Of a DNA stretch of 64,000 nt, positions 53,318 to 64,000 are shown piece by piece; within the stretch, counting starts at the first letter, position 1, and the number at the start of each line of letters is the position of its first letter. Location: positions 277,133,043 to 277,197,042 of the forward strand of contig CM061142.1 in assembly GCA_030789695.1 (NCBI GenBank), given 5' to 3'. The notes beneath the pieces are model-generated. The model did not search any database and was not told the DNA's origin. It was given only the letters and a program-made list of their open reading frames with translations. Position numbers and translations under genes: made by a program. The stretch comes from Scilla litardierei (taxonomy: Eukaryota > Streptophyta > Magnoliopsida > Asparagales > Asparagaceae).

Positions 53318-54274
53318 TATGAGACCTTAGGATTTTATTTAAAAAAGCATGTCATAAGGAAAGAATGAACCACCAATCTCACCATTTTAAACGCCTTCGT
53401 ATACCTCAAATGCGGATGATTATGCATTAACTGAGTTCTAGCTAATTGTTTATGGCTTGAATTAATTTTTTTTTCCTTCATGAATTACCGTTAATATGTT
53501 ATTCATGAAAATTTTCCGATTGTCATGATTAATATCTCGAAATAGTTTGAATTTATTTCATGCATGCTGATGTGATGAAAAAGCTTGAGTATACACGATT
53601 TTTTTTGAAAAGTCTTCAAGTTGAAGAGGAATTTGGCCTTGGTTATTGATGTTTATATTCAAAGAATGGGTGTTGAGTTGCTTACAAAGAAAAAAGAGAA
53701 AAAGATGAAGAAGAGAAAAGAAAAAATGAAGGAAAAGTGAATGAAATGAATGAATGAAGTATGTCACTAATAAATAACTTGGTTGGCTCGAGTAGTACAG
53801 TCCGAGGGGTCCTTTTTGGCCTAATGCCCTATTATCGTTTGATTTGGGAGCCATTGACCGGAAACTCACTCATTTGATGGAGCGATCCAAGTTATACATT
53901 TTTCTGCGAATGTTGCTTGATGCGCGTTATGCGGAACGAATAAAAGAAAAGGAATGGTGAATATATATTAAGCAAATTCATTACCCATATCTTGAATGAT
54001 TGTTTTGATAGGCCAATTCCTTGTAAACAAGAAAACTAGAGAAAAACGACGTGTTATACTTTCGCTTGTGCCAAACGATGCTTGTATGTTGTTTATTCAT
54101 ACTAAATTAGAGAAAATATCATGTGATTGACTTTGTTCATGGATGTGTATATTGATGGTGAAGATCATGTTGGAAAGTGTATTATTGAGCCACGCCATAA
54201 GCGATTGATAGAATTATTTTTTATTGATCATCCGTATTTATCGCTCTTTTTGCTAGGGACTAGCAAAACGCTAG
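53318..54274 (+). other. 3' spacer of Ath-I
   Basis: Non-coding and AT-rich, with a purine block (AAAGAGAAAAAGATGAAG, near 53690-53740) comparable to the A/G-rich block in the Ath-A spacer. Confidence 0.6.
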
Positions 54275-54284
54275 TTGGGGTGTG
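54275..54284 (+). other. Polypurine tract of Ath-I
   Basis: TTGGGGTGTG directly before the 3' LTR start TGATTCG (54285). Less pure than in Ath-A and Ath-E. Confidence 0.65.
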
Positions 54285-56338
54285 TGATTCGAAGTGAATA
54301 TTGCGTATTTAACCCCCTAATTAGCCCTATTTTGTGCATACATGATGCTTAATTGTTCTCTAATGCATTCGTATTTTTCTCATCATCATTTATTAGAGAA
54401 ATTACTCTATTTGTGCACAAAACACGAATTTTATTGACTATTTATGCCTTTTTATATTTTTCCTAGCACCGTCTTGATCTCACGATTCCAACGACTATTT
54501 ATTTGTATTTTTCTGAGATATGTGCTAATTACTATGAATTTTTGAAAGCAGAATACCATTTAATTAAAGAAATACGCTGAAAATACGTAAATACGGTCGC
54601 CGCACGAATTTTGGCGCGCCACGCGGCGCGATCTCAGCGATTCCCGCTCAATCCGACGGTCCACGCCTCAGCTGCGATGCAGAATTTTGGTGGCCGTACG
54701 ATCCGCATCGAACGGTTGGTAATAAATTGAAAAGGAGGCAACGTGGCCTAATCCACACCGTTGATCGGCGATCGGACGGCCTAGGACGTCTCCCGCTGCA
54801 GCTGAGATCGGACGATGCGGCAAAAATGAAGACCGTTGGATTTGCATCCAACGGTCTGAATCGACTCGTATCTGATCGAAAAGGCGGGGCGACGCGGCGG
54901 TAGATCGGCCGTTGATCCACGATCCGATGGCGTCGACGCGAAGAGCGGGCGAGATGCGAAGCAGCGGCGTGGCAAATCTAAGACCGCACGATTTCAATCG
55001 GACGGCTACGGTTTTCTCCGAAATGAAATCGAAATTGATAGCGGATCGGGCGCGCGCAAATCTTAATGTCCACGTGGCCCAAATCTACGCAATCCCGCTT
55101 GAGATGTACGGCGGTGATCAACGGAGGCTAGCGGATCGGGTTTAACTTGATATCGGATGCGGGTTGCGACCCGTTAAGCGCCCCAAACCCGCAATGCTAT
55201 TATATAAGCGTATTTCTAGGGTTTTGGGGCGCATTCTGGCGTATTTTGGGACTTTTGGAGCGGCTACTGTGCGTATTTCTCCAGGGGAAAATTCTGAAAA
55301 ATTCCAGAGGCTATTCTTCCTATTCTAAAGGAGTTTTGGGCTTTAAAGAGGAGATTTGGTGATAAATTCTTGAACTTATACCCCGTATTTGGTGTATTTC
55401 TTTGTATTTTGGCTATTAAAACGATGTATTTGGCTATGAAACTTGATTGTTTTTGCACCATGCGTGGCTAATCTCCTTGTGCTATGGTTGTGATGTAATT
55501 AGGAGTATTTAGTTGATGAATTTCATGTCTTTAGCCCTATTTTCATGTCAAAATCACTCGTAACATTGATTTCTACAACGTATTTGTTGGGTATTTGCTT
55601 ATTGTCGATATTATTTACATCCCGTATGGCTAGGCCCTGACAAGGCTAGCCAATTTATGTTCACTAATCTGAACTTATTATTGCTTTTATCGTTTAATGA
55701 AATCAATGTTGCTAGTGATGCGTATACGGCCACTTTGACTAGTTTTCATCGTTTCATCTTCCGACGTCTTCGTGCCCTGACCGGACGAAGCGTTGAGTTA
55801 TATAAAAGACATGATATTTCAGCGATTGTTAACTCCTAATGAACTCACAACCGTAGCACATCCACTTTATATGTGTCGGTATTGACGTAGTTAGGGTGTC
55901 GTGATTATTGATTTCTATATCTTTTCGCCCTATTTTAATTGTATAATTCTTTGGCACGTTTCTATACGCTTGATCGCCATACTTTCCGACGTTCTCGTGC
56001 CCTGACCGGACGAGACGTTGAGTTATAGAAAAGGTATTGATATTCATTGATTGCACACACCCTAACAAAATCAGACCCAACACATACTCCCCATATTTGT
56101 ACCCCACCAAAGTTACCGTAAATATCGTAGGATTTTCATTTCTTATTCCATACTCTTGATCCTATATCTTTGTGTTCGATAGGTGGTTGGTTAACATCGT
56201 ATTATTACTCTTTTCAGATTGACGATCGTAGTTTTACAGGTTAGTTGTCCCGCGGATTCGATACCTGGACTCACCAAGATATTACTTGCACGATCTCCTG
56301 CGCTTGGGAGTAGTTCTCACATCATTTGAGACGAGGCA
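54285..56338 (+). repeat. 3' LTR of Ath-I (2054 bp)
   Basis: Same length and ends as 49909-51962. The AATAA duplication follows at 56339-56343, and L1-H resumes. Confidence 0.94.
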
Positions 56339-56343
56339 AATAA
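56339..56343. repeat. Target site duplication of Ath-I, right copy
   Basis: AATAA directly after ACGAGGCA; identical to 49904-49908. Confidence 0.95.
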
Positions 56344-56411
56344 CCGCAGACGGATTTATTGAGTTAATTCTACTTGTCAGGTCCTTCTGCCGTACCTGAT
56401 TATTGAGTCCC

Positions 56412-58390
56412 CTAGTATTCCAAAAAAATATAGTCATTGATCAAAATTGGGTTGTTTGGCGTCACCTGGGACCTAGTACTTCTCCTGACACTGGCCGAGA
56501 TATTTGGCACCAATTTCCTTTTCCCAGCTTTGATTTCTGCTTTGCGACGTATCTGATCCTCCACATCTATCTCCCACTCAGGGTTATCCATAGTTAGACC
56601 CTCAGGCAGACTGTCAATGTCCCCCTCAACACTGCCTTCAAATACAGTGGAAGTCACGTACTGAGCAGGCACTGTGTCCTTAAGTATCCCTTCTCTGCCA
56701 TCTACCTCCATAACCAACATTGGGCTTCTGCTTAGTTCGGCCACAGAGGGGTAGAGGATAACCTCTTTGGACGCTGCATGTACAGGCAGAATAGAGCCAG
56801 TCACTTGATCACCATGGCATTTGGGCGCAGGACCCCCACCCAAAAGCTCAGCAGTCCATATAATGCATGGCATGATATCCACCTTGCTACTGCAATTGAC
56901 AGTATCCGGGAGATATGCAATAGGAGCCACATTGCTCTCAGCCCCTGCGATTGGGTCACGATAGTTGCTCCTTGATGATTGTTCTCCATCCTCTTCCATG
57001 TGTAGGCTCCCAACTGCTCCTTGCCCATTAAGACTATTGTTGCATGCAGTCCCCTGATCGGAGGAGTTTTCATAAGAATTCTCCTTCTCAGTTTTCTTTA
57101 TTGCCGCACCATTCTCAGGTAGTGCTGAGGAGTTCTCTTTGGTGTATTTAACATCGCCAGTCCCAACTTCTTGGATTGAAGGGAGCTTAATCAATGTGGT
57201 GCATTACACATCTGTGTGTCCAAAGCAAACACATCGACTACAGCGAGGTGGTTCTCCTTCAAATTTGGTATTAATAGTCACAATTAAACCATCATCCAGT
57301 TCCACATCAAAGGATGGAACCAAAGGAGTTGAAGCATCAACTTCTATGAGGCAACGGGCATAGGAGATTCTCTCAAGATAAGCAGTGGCTCGATCAAGGC
57401 AAATAGGCTTACCTAGCACAGAGGAGATGATATTAAGTCCCTCTAGATGCCACATGTATAGGGGGACCCCATGCATCTGAACCCAGATAGGGATCGAGGA
57501 GAGAATATCTCTGTCATGCTTCATATCAAGACTCCATCTCTTGAGCACAACAAGTCTGGCATCAAACAACCAAGGCCCACCAGACAAAACCCTAATGCAC
57601 TTCTCCTGGGATTCAAAACGGAAGTAAAAGAATCCATTCTCCTTACTGTATATTTGAATCCTCTTTTTGTTCTTCTATAATCTCTCCGTCCAAGCTACAA
57701 TTTGACTGTAGAAGGGTATATCGCCCAAAACATAGCCCACTAGCGTGTTCTTCCAATTTTCTGCTCCCCGCTTGACTAGCTCCCCTGGGAACCTGGCACA
57801 GATAGAGCCATCCTCCCGAGTCATAGGTGGTACATGAGTCATTCCCAACGATGCCCCATATGTTCGCCTATTTGCACAAACATCACCCACGACAACTTGG
57901 CTCCAGAAGTCTTAACATTGATAATAGGCCTTTCAGGCATTTTGTCAAACAGGTTTCGTGTATGGTCTCCAAGATGTAGTCCGCCATTTGGCAATCCCTT
58001 GGTCAGAGCCTTACGAGGGATCCATCTCCTGTTCGGAGCCCCCGCCCTAAAAAACCTCGATGGTCCGGATACCTTAGGTATCGGTCTTCTGTGAACCACC
58101 TGCCAACCGTCTCCCACATCCTCCACCACCCTCGACTGAGCACCCTTTCCAATCTGAGAGCCAACTCTAGGGCCGTCATTAGCGTTCAAGCCATGCCCAT
58201 CCCCTTCAACGCGAAGGGTTCCCCTGACGGGGGCCTTAAGACTCGGATCTCCAAAACTACCAGATGCCGATGCTTTATCTTTGACAGATTCCGAAGGGTC
58301 GAAATTGCGAAGATCACCATCCAACCCAGGCCCCCCATCTTTCCTGATTGGATCGCCGGAATCTCCATCGCCATCACCTGCGCTCTCCAT
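56412..58390 (-). pseudogene. L1-H ORF1 (DUF4283/zinc knuckle), broken
   Basis: The start at 58390 (MESAGDGDGDSGDP) is as in L1-F. The N-terminal part is open to about 57890, where a deletion (CATCACCCACGAC at 57880) shifts the frame. A stop lies near 57680. The DUF4283 part continues with GGPWLFDARLVVLKRW and CSRCVCFGHTDV, where TAA replaces the Gln before the last knuckle Cys. Downstream, from 57194, the acidic tail is open. Position 57480 has Gln (CAG) where L1-F has a stop, so the two copies decayed separately. Confidence 0.83.
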
Positions 58391-58395
58391 CTCAG

Positions 58396-58407
58396 TATAT
58401 ATATACA

Positions 58408-58480
<73 letters not shown>

Positions 58481-58482
58481 TT
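58396..58482. repeat. TA dinucleotide microsatellite
   Basis: TATATACATATATA repeated for nearly 90 bases, between the 5' end of L1-H and the poly(A) end of L1-J. Confidence 0.95.
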
Positions 58483-58689
58483 TTTTTTGCAAGTTAAGTT
58501 AGATCTATATTCAATATGCACAGAAGGTTATAATGTGGACTGAGCGTAGAATACTGGGCCAAATGACTAGGGGAGAGCACACAGGCGTCGTCACCTTAGA
58601 ACAGATAGTCCAAAATCCATGCGCAGAACCACGAATTACAAAACAAACACCACATCATGCATACTCCAGCAAGGAGAGACAATATGGGA

Positions 58690-61600
58690 TCATCCAGTAT
58701 CACGGATATCCCAGTTAGCATAAGCTGTTGCGGCTTCCTCATCCATGTCTTCTATATTCCGTAGAATGATGCGGACATCTTCTGCAATTCCATCAAATAG
58801 GACAGTTTTGGGCTTCCTTTTGTTCTCAAATAATCGCCTGTTGCGTTCACGCCATAGGTGCCACACAACCGCTGCTAGTACTGTTTTTCCAAGCCGTCCA
58901 AGTGAACCATTTTTTCCAAAAGTTTCCATGAAATAGCCGCCAACTTCATTAATAGAGAACCCTGCCGGACGCCCTGGGGAATTAAGTTTCAGTAAAGACC
59001 TATGCAAGACATAATTAGAGTAGGGACAGTTGAAAAACACATGGTCTAGTGTTTCAGGCGTGTTATCTGTGCAAAGTTCACAGTTATTAGCCGATAAAGA
59101 GCACCATTTCTCCATGCGGGTTTTGGTCAGAAGCTTGTTCCGCAGAGCTCGAAGTAGGGTAATTGAATATTTAGGAGTAGAGTTACTGTAGCACACTAGT
59201 TTGTGGAAGGGAAAGGAACCTGATTTGATACGAACGCTGTCCCAAGCCTCCTTGAACTTGAATGACGATCCCCCTTTCCATTCCCAAGAGTCCAGACCCA
59301 TTGAAATAGGATTTTGACTAAGCAAAGGCCGGAGCATCAGAATAGCCGGGTCATCAATCCAATTAGCTCCATTCCAGTAGTCCGCAACTAGCTTAACGCT
59401 TGCACCATCAGGAACGTTATAAATATATTTGAGGGGTCCACACGGGAGCCAGTTATCGTGCCAAAAGAGGGTGTCTCTCCCATCTCCGATCTTTCTTTTA
59501 ATTATATTCTGTGATAGATGCCTGCAGTGAAGTAGAAATTTCCAAGTTCCGGATTGTGTGGCCGCTCTCCTTGCCACGAAAAATCGGGCCGTGTCCTTGT
59601 ATTTTTTATGCATGAAATCCACCCAGTGTCCCCTAGTCTTCAGTAATCTCCAAGTAAGCTTGATTCCTGCCGCCAGATTCAGGTCTGTCAATAATCTTAA
59701 ACCCACCCCTCCTTCCTCCTTAGGCCTGCAGGAGTCACTCCAGGACCAAGCCCTAGAATTTCCCCAAATAAATTTTCTGCACATAGATGTGAGAGTTCGC
59801 AGCACAGTGGTAGGGAATCTATAAACCTGAAGCCAAAAATTTATCATGCCATATACAACTGTTCTCACCAATTCAATGCGTCCAGCTAAAGATAATGTTG
59901 TAGAAGTCCAGCCACCCAGACGTCTCCTGCATCTATCAATAAGCCAGTTGTACATCTGCGCATTGGGTTACTTGGTAGACAATGGGAGGCCCAAGTACGA
60001 AGTAATCGAGTATGCAAGTTTAGCTCCCAGGAAGTCAGCCAAATTACTAGGGTTCCTCACGCCCTTACTAAACATTGAAATGCTCTTGCCCCAGTTGATT
60101 TCCAGACCTGTGAAATTATTAAAATCCTCAAGTAGATTTTTTAGGCCTTTAAAAGACTTCTGGTTGGCCCGACAGAAGACCAATAGATCATCAGCAAATA
60201 GTAAGTGAGAGATAGCTCCAACCCTTCTCATCGGTTGAATGTTACCTCTAGCTAGTGACTTGGCGAGTAGTAGGGTGAAGCACTCCATAATGATGACAAA
60301 AAGATAGGGTGAGAGCGGGTCCCCTTGCCTCAGTCCTCTATTTCCTCCAAAAAAATCCCACAGGTGAGCCATTCACCATGACAGAGAAAGTGGGCGTAGA
60401 GATACATTCCTTAATCCAGCCTATAAACTTGCGTCCAAATCCCATCTGGTGAAGGATGAAGTACACGAACTCTCTGTTGACGCTGTCAAAGGCCTTTCTG
60501 AGATCAAGTTTCAGGCAAGCTTTGGCTCCCATCGGGTTGCTGAAATCTCTTATCTGTTCATGAGCTAGGAGTGCACAGTAAGAAATCAATCTTCCCTGAA
60601 GAAAAGCAGATTGGTTGGGAGATACAAGATCATGAATGAAGCTTTGGAGTCTGTTGCAGAGAACCTTGCTGATAATCTTATAAAGAACATTGCAACAGGC
60701 AATAGGCATGTAATCTCCCATAGATGTTGCATTAGATCCTTTTGGAACCAAAGTTAAAAAAGTGTGATTTACCTGTCTCAATAAGGAACCAGATCTGAAG
60801 AAAGATTGGACTGCCCCCACCACTTCCGTACCAATGAGATTCCAATTATGATGGTAAAAGAAGCCATTAAACCCATCTGGCCCAGGCGCTTTGGATGCCC
60901 CAATCTGAAAGACCGCTTCTTTAATCTCCACTGCAGTCACACTCCTTTCTAGCCACAAGGCAGTCTCAATTTTTATCTTCTTTTTTGGCCCAAGATTTGG
61001 AAAGACATTCCAGTAGTTGTCTTGGTTGTATAAGCTTTCATAGAAGGTGACAGCCTCAGCCTTAATTTCCTCATGGGTTTTGCTCTGTATTCCTTGGGCA
61101 TCCACAAGGTGACAAAGGTTATTGCGTCCCTGCCTTGACTTCATTGCATTATAAAAGAATCTTGTATTTTTGTCACCCAGATCAAGCCACTCCTGCCTAC
61201 TCCTTTTGCGGTACATCTCCTCTTCTAACCCCAAGAGGTTGGCCAGTTTGGTTGATAATTTACGCTCTCTTTCCTGAAGCTCAATAGAATAGTGTAAAGT
61301 ATTCATATTCCTCACAGCATCAAGCTGGGTACGGCACTGAGCAATAGGATTATTTCCATGATGAACCCTGGCCCAGATTCTGAGGTCGGATTTGACTCTC
61401 TTAAGTTTGCTAACCAGGCAGAACATGCGGGACCCTCTAATGTTCCGGTCCCAACAAGATTGAACCAAATCATAGAAACCTGGCAAACTTACCCAATGAT
61501 TGTAAAATTTGAAAGGTTTGGGGCCAGAAAGTACCTCAGGGTGCATCTTGATAAACAGTGGAGAATGATCACTGGTTTGTGGATCTAAATAGCTGAAGAA

Positions 61601-62240
61601 ATAATCAAGAAGTATGCCGAGCCACTCATCATTACACAACACCCTGTCCAACTGTCCTGCAATGCGTCGTTGCCCCATACGTTTATTTCACCAACTCATT
61701 CTTTGTCCAGTGCTTTTGAGATTCTGAAGGCCACAATCAGATAGGCAGTTGTTGAAGTCAGAGAGTTTGTCGGCCTCCACCCTGCGGCCACCCATTTTAT
61801 CCTTGGAGTAAAGAATACAATTGAAGTCACCTCCTACAATCCAAGCCTCCTTCCATATGCTTGTCGCATCCAATTTGAGTTGATTCCAAAGAAGTTTCCT
61901 CTCAACTGCACTGTTACTACCATATACTGCTGTAAAAACAAACTTCAGCCCCCCCCCCCGAATTGGTACATTGCACAGTGATATGCTGCATTGAATCTGA
62001 AATAACCATTAAATGCCAAACAATTGGATTATAGCCAATAAGAATTCGGCCTCCTCCATGCCGGTGGAAATTATTCAGAGAGATCCATTGCTTTGGAAAG
62101 CAAGGAGTAGAGCTGAGACTTCCAGCATTTAGTTTGGTTTCTAAAAGAACTATAATTGTAGGATCAAGATTTTTAATCCTATCCCGAAGATCCCTACGCC
62201 TCACAGCATTATTCAGGCCCCGTATATTCCAAATCAACAT
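58690..62240 (-). pseudogene. L1-J ORF2 (endonuclease-RT), broken
   Basis: The start at 62240 (MLIWNIRGLNNAVRRRDL) has LLETK; a run of about ten C near 61950 breaks the frame. The remaining endonuclease motifs are WIVGGDFNC and TSDHSPLF. RT motifs are KAPGPDGFNGFFY, LVPKGSNA, LRKAFDSVNREF, RQGDPLSPYLF and FADDLLVFCRANQ. The zf-RVT end has SITLLRALRNKLLTKTRM and CELCTDNTPETLDHVFF, and a last block ends NWDIRDTG (58690). Further frame changes lie near 61680, 60350 and 59960. Inactive. Confidence 0.87.
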
Positions 62241-62280
62241 GGACAGATGATATAGAATTTAGGAGTTAGGAGTACCTATC

Positions 62281-64000
62281 CTACTTCAGTCTGATGCTTC
62301 TATGGGTGTCAGCACCCGAGAGAGCAGCTGTTTGTTTCCGCTGCTTAGAGGATTCACAAGCATTCAACATCTCCCTCAGCTCTACTGCCCACTCCGGGTT
62401 TTCATATACAGGTTCATGTGGCAAGCACTCTGCAACATTCTCTAGTTCTTTAGGTACTGTACTAATATTGGTCCCCTTGTGTAATGTGGAAGCCTCAGCC
62501 TCCTTATGGGCAAAAGTCGCTGGAAATGTTGGAGTGGAGGCCGGTACTGGACTCATGGCCGATACTTCCAGCACATGGCTCATAGTGGGTGTTTGGGTGA
62601 TGGCCGGATCAGTGGCTAGGCTATTGTTGGTCCAGGAGGCCTCGGCCACATTATTGGCAATAGTCGCAGTAGATGTTGGAGTGAATGGCGGATCCGTACC
62701 CATAGCAGCTACTACGACCAGAGGGGGAGATTTTTGCCTCAAGTTGTGAATGAACTTGAGTGAGTTCAACAGACTTAGTAGATTGTTGCGTATTGGAGTA
62801 ACATGACTGGCCTGGGACTGCATTCCTGTCCTCAGTGAAGCACCCGCCGAAGACTCAGCACAAACCACTCCTGGCACTTTGTCTGTGGCCACAGTGGAGG
62901 AAACCGCATTTTGCCCAGTGACAAAGGATTCCCCTGTGTAGACAGATCAATCCCCTTCCCCTTGTCCTGAAAAGGGCACTGCAAAATAGTGTGGCTGAAG
63001 CAAAGATATCTACTGCAGCGGGGTGGTTCAGCTTCAAATACAGTGTTGATAGGCAAGATGGAGCCGTCGTCGAGTTCCACCTCAATCCGGTTAGGCAAAT
63101 CCTTATGGGCATCAATCTCAATCAGGCATCGAGCATAGGTTATTCTTTCCAGCCTCGCAGTTGCACGATCCAGACACAAAGGCTTCCCCACAACTGAAGC
63201 AAGAATGTTAAGCACATCCATAGTCCACATGTTGACAGGGACCCCATGCAATTGAACCCAGATCGGGACAGAGGTGAGGATGTCTCGATCATGGCGAAGA
63301 GAAGGGGTCCATAATTTGAGTACAACCAGGCACCCATCAAACAGCCATGGACCGCCATGTAGGATCCTCTCACAATCCTCCCCAGACTCAAAACGGAAGT
63401 AGAAAACCCCGTTGTCCTTGCTAAACAATTGCACCTTCTTCCTGGGCTTCCATAGCCTCTCCAACCAAGCTTGCATCTGACTGAACAATGGGACCTCACC
63501 CAACACATACCCTACCAAGGTCGATTTCCAGTACTCAGAACCCTTTGCCAAAAGAGTGTCAGGAACACAAGCGACGCATGTTCCGTCATGTCTTACCTTT
63601 GGGGGAACAAAGTTCATGCCGACGCTCTCGCCGTAAGTTCGCTTAGCACAGCAAACATCAAACCAACTGCGCTTAGGGGCCAACCGATCAAAGGAAATTG
63701 GTAGTGGATTTCTCTTTGGCATTCTGTCGAACACCCTGACCCCATTACCCCCAGCGTGTATGCCACCATTATGATCAAGTTTCCCAGTTTGCCAGCGATG
63801 ATGATTACCTCCTTTCGTGCCTCCAGGTACCAGAGGACGGCGTTGCTGATGAACTCTCTCAAGAATAGCTTTTGGGCGCCTCCTAGTCACTGTTTGCCAA
63901 CCCGCCGAAGGGTCCCCTTTGAGACCATCATTCTGACCGTCGCCGCCTTCAGAATCGCCGCTGTCATGGGTTGCCGCTGCCTTCGGGAGGACATGGGTAG
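62281..64000 (-). pseudogene. L1-J ORF1 (DUF4283/zinc knuckle), partial and broken
   Basis: Enters from the window end. It has RSWFDVCCAKRTYGESVG, STLVGYVLGEVPLFSQMQAW, GGPWLFDGCLVVLKLW and VPIWVQLHGVPVNMW. The knuckle reads CSRYLCFSHTILQC: the second zinc Cys is Tyr and the conserved Gly before His is Ser, so metal binding is probably lost. A frame change near 62900 leads to the Ser/Ala/Thr-rich tail that ends RSIRLK at 62281. The gap to ORF2 is 40 bases, unlike the tight junctions of L1-D and L1-F. Confidence 0.83.

Larger units (their letters stand above)
49909..56338 (+). mobile_element. Ath-I: short Athila-type element with gag-like ORF only
   Basis: Complete 6430-bp LTR element with AATAA duplications and two 2054-bp LTRs. 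By eye the LTRs differ at about 30 positions (about 98.5% identity), the youngest of the three datable Athila copies here. The inside is only 2.3 kb: a tRNA-Asp-type primer site, one gag-like ORF, a hairpin with a tract-like site, and a polypurine tract. Protease, RT, integrase and ORF3 are missing, so it depends fully on other elements. Confidence 0.93.
49749..58396 (-). mobile_element. L1-H: 5' third of an L1 LINE, split by Ath-I
   Basis: 49749-49908 plus 56344-58396 match 37047-39253 of L1-F almost base for base. It includes the whole of ORF1 and the start of ORF2, and stops within the endonuclease region at 49749. Loss of the 3' side is unusual for a LINE copy, which normally loses its 5' end. 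Its 5' end at 58396 runs into a TA microsatellite. Confidence 0.86.
58484..64000 (-). mobile_element. L1-J: L1 LINE, minus strand, 5' end outside window
   Basis: The poly-T at 58482-58490 is the poly(A) end on the minus strand. 3' UTR to 58689, ORF2 58690-62240, ORF1 62281 to the window end. It is related to L1-D and L1-F but distinct in sequence, and carries several frameshifts. Confidence 0.86.

Overview
This window looks like repeat-dense nuclear DNA of a flowering plant. I recognise no complete host gene. Nearly all of it belongs to nested plant transposons: four Athila-type Ty3/gypsy elements (tRNA-Asp primer sites, DLGAS-type proteases, a third ORF starting MPP), a chromovirus-like LTR, four L1-type LINEs, and a Helitron-like block carrying broken pieces of host genes. 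The sequence does not fix the species; the setting resembles heterochromatin.

Layout. 1-10935: Ath-A, an Athila-type element with gag-protease and ORF3 but no RT/integrase; its 5' LTR is cut by the window start. 10936-14465: Ath-B, an older Athila remnant (RNase H end, integrase, ORF3) that Ath-A interrupts. 14466-18926: Chr-C, a chromovirus-like 3' LTR on the minus strand plus a G-poor internal remnant, inserted into Ath-B ORF3. 18945-33585: L1-D, a full-length L1 split by Ath-E (21574-30795, minus strand, 5-bp target duplication GATAT). 33586-39253: L1-F, minus strand, tail to tail with L1-D. 39258 to about 48822: Hel-G, a Helitron-type 3' end followed by fragments resembling glutamate decarboxylase, an LRR receptor kinase, L-aspartate oxidase, a plastid 2Fe-2S protein and a P5A-type ATPase. 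49749-58396: L1-H, a truncated close relative of L1-F, split by Ath-I (49909-56338, target duplication AATAA). 58396-58482: TA microsatellite. 58484-64000: L1-J, minus strand, running off the window.

How the parts relate. Ath-A and Ath-E keep gag-protease plus ORF3 but lack reverse transcriptase and integrase, so they would need a pol-bearing relative such as Ath-B. Each of these elements has short palindromic sites at regular 20-23 bp spacing just upstream of a TATA-like box. In Ath-A and Ath-E the same motif occurs in the LTR and again in front of ORF3. The motif differs between families. Two small stem-loops are also conserved with compensatory base changes: one directly after gag-pol (loop AGGCAA) and one after ORF3 (loop AGGA/AGGG) next to a copy of the polypurine tract. 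I regard this shared regulatory architecture as the main candidate for an undescribed system. Almost every ORF is broken by stops or frameshifts; the intact-looking pieces are the 81-codon aspartate oxidase exon and most of the Ath-E gag.
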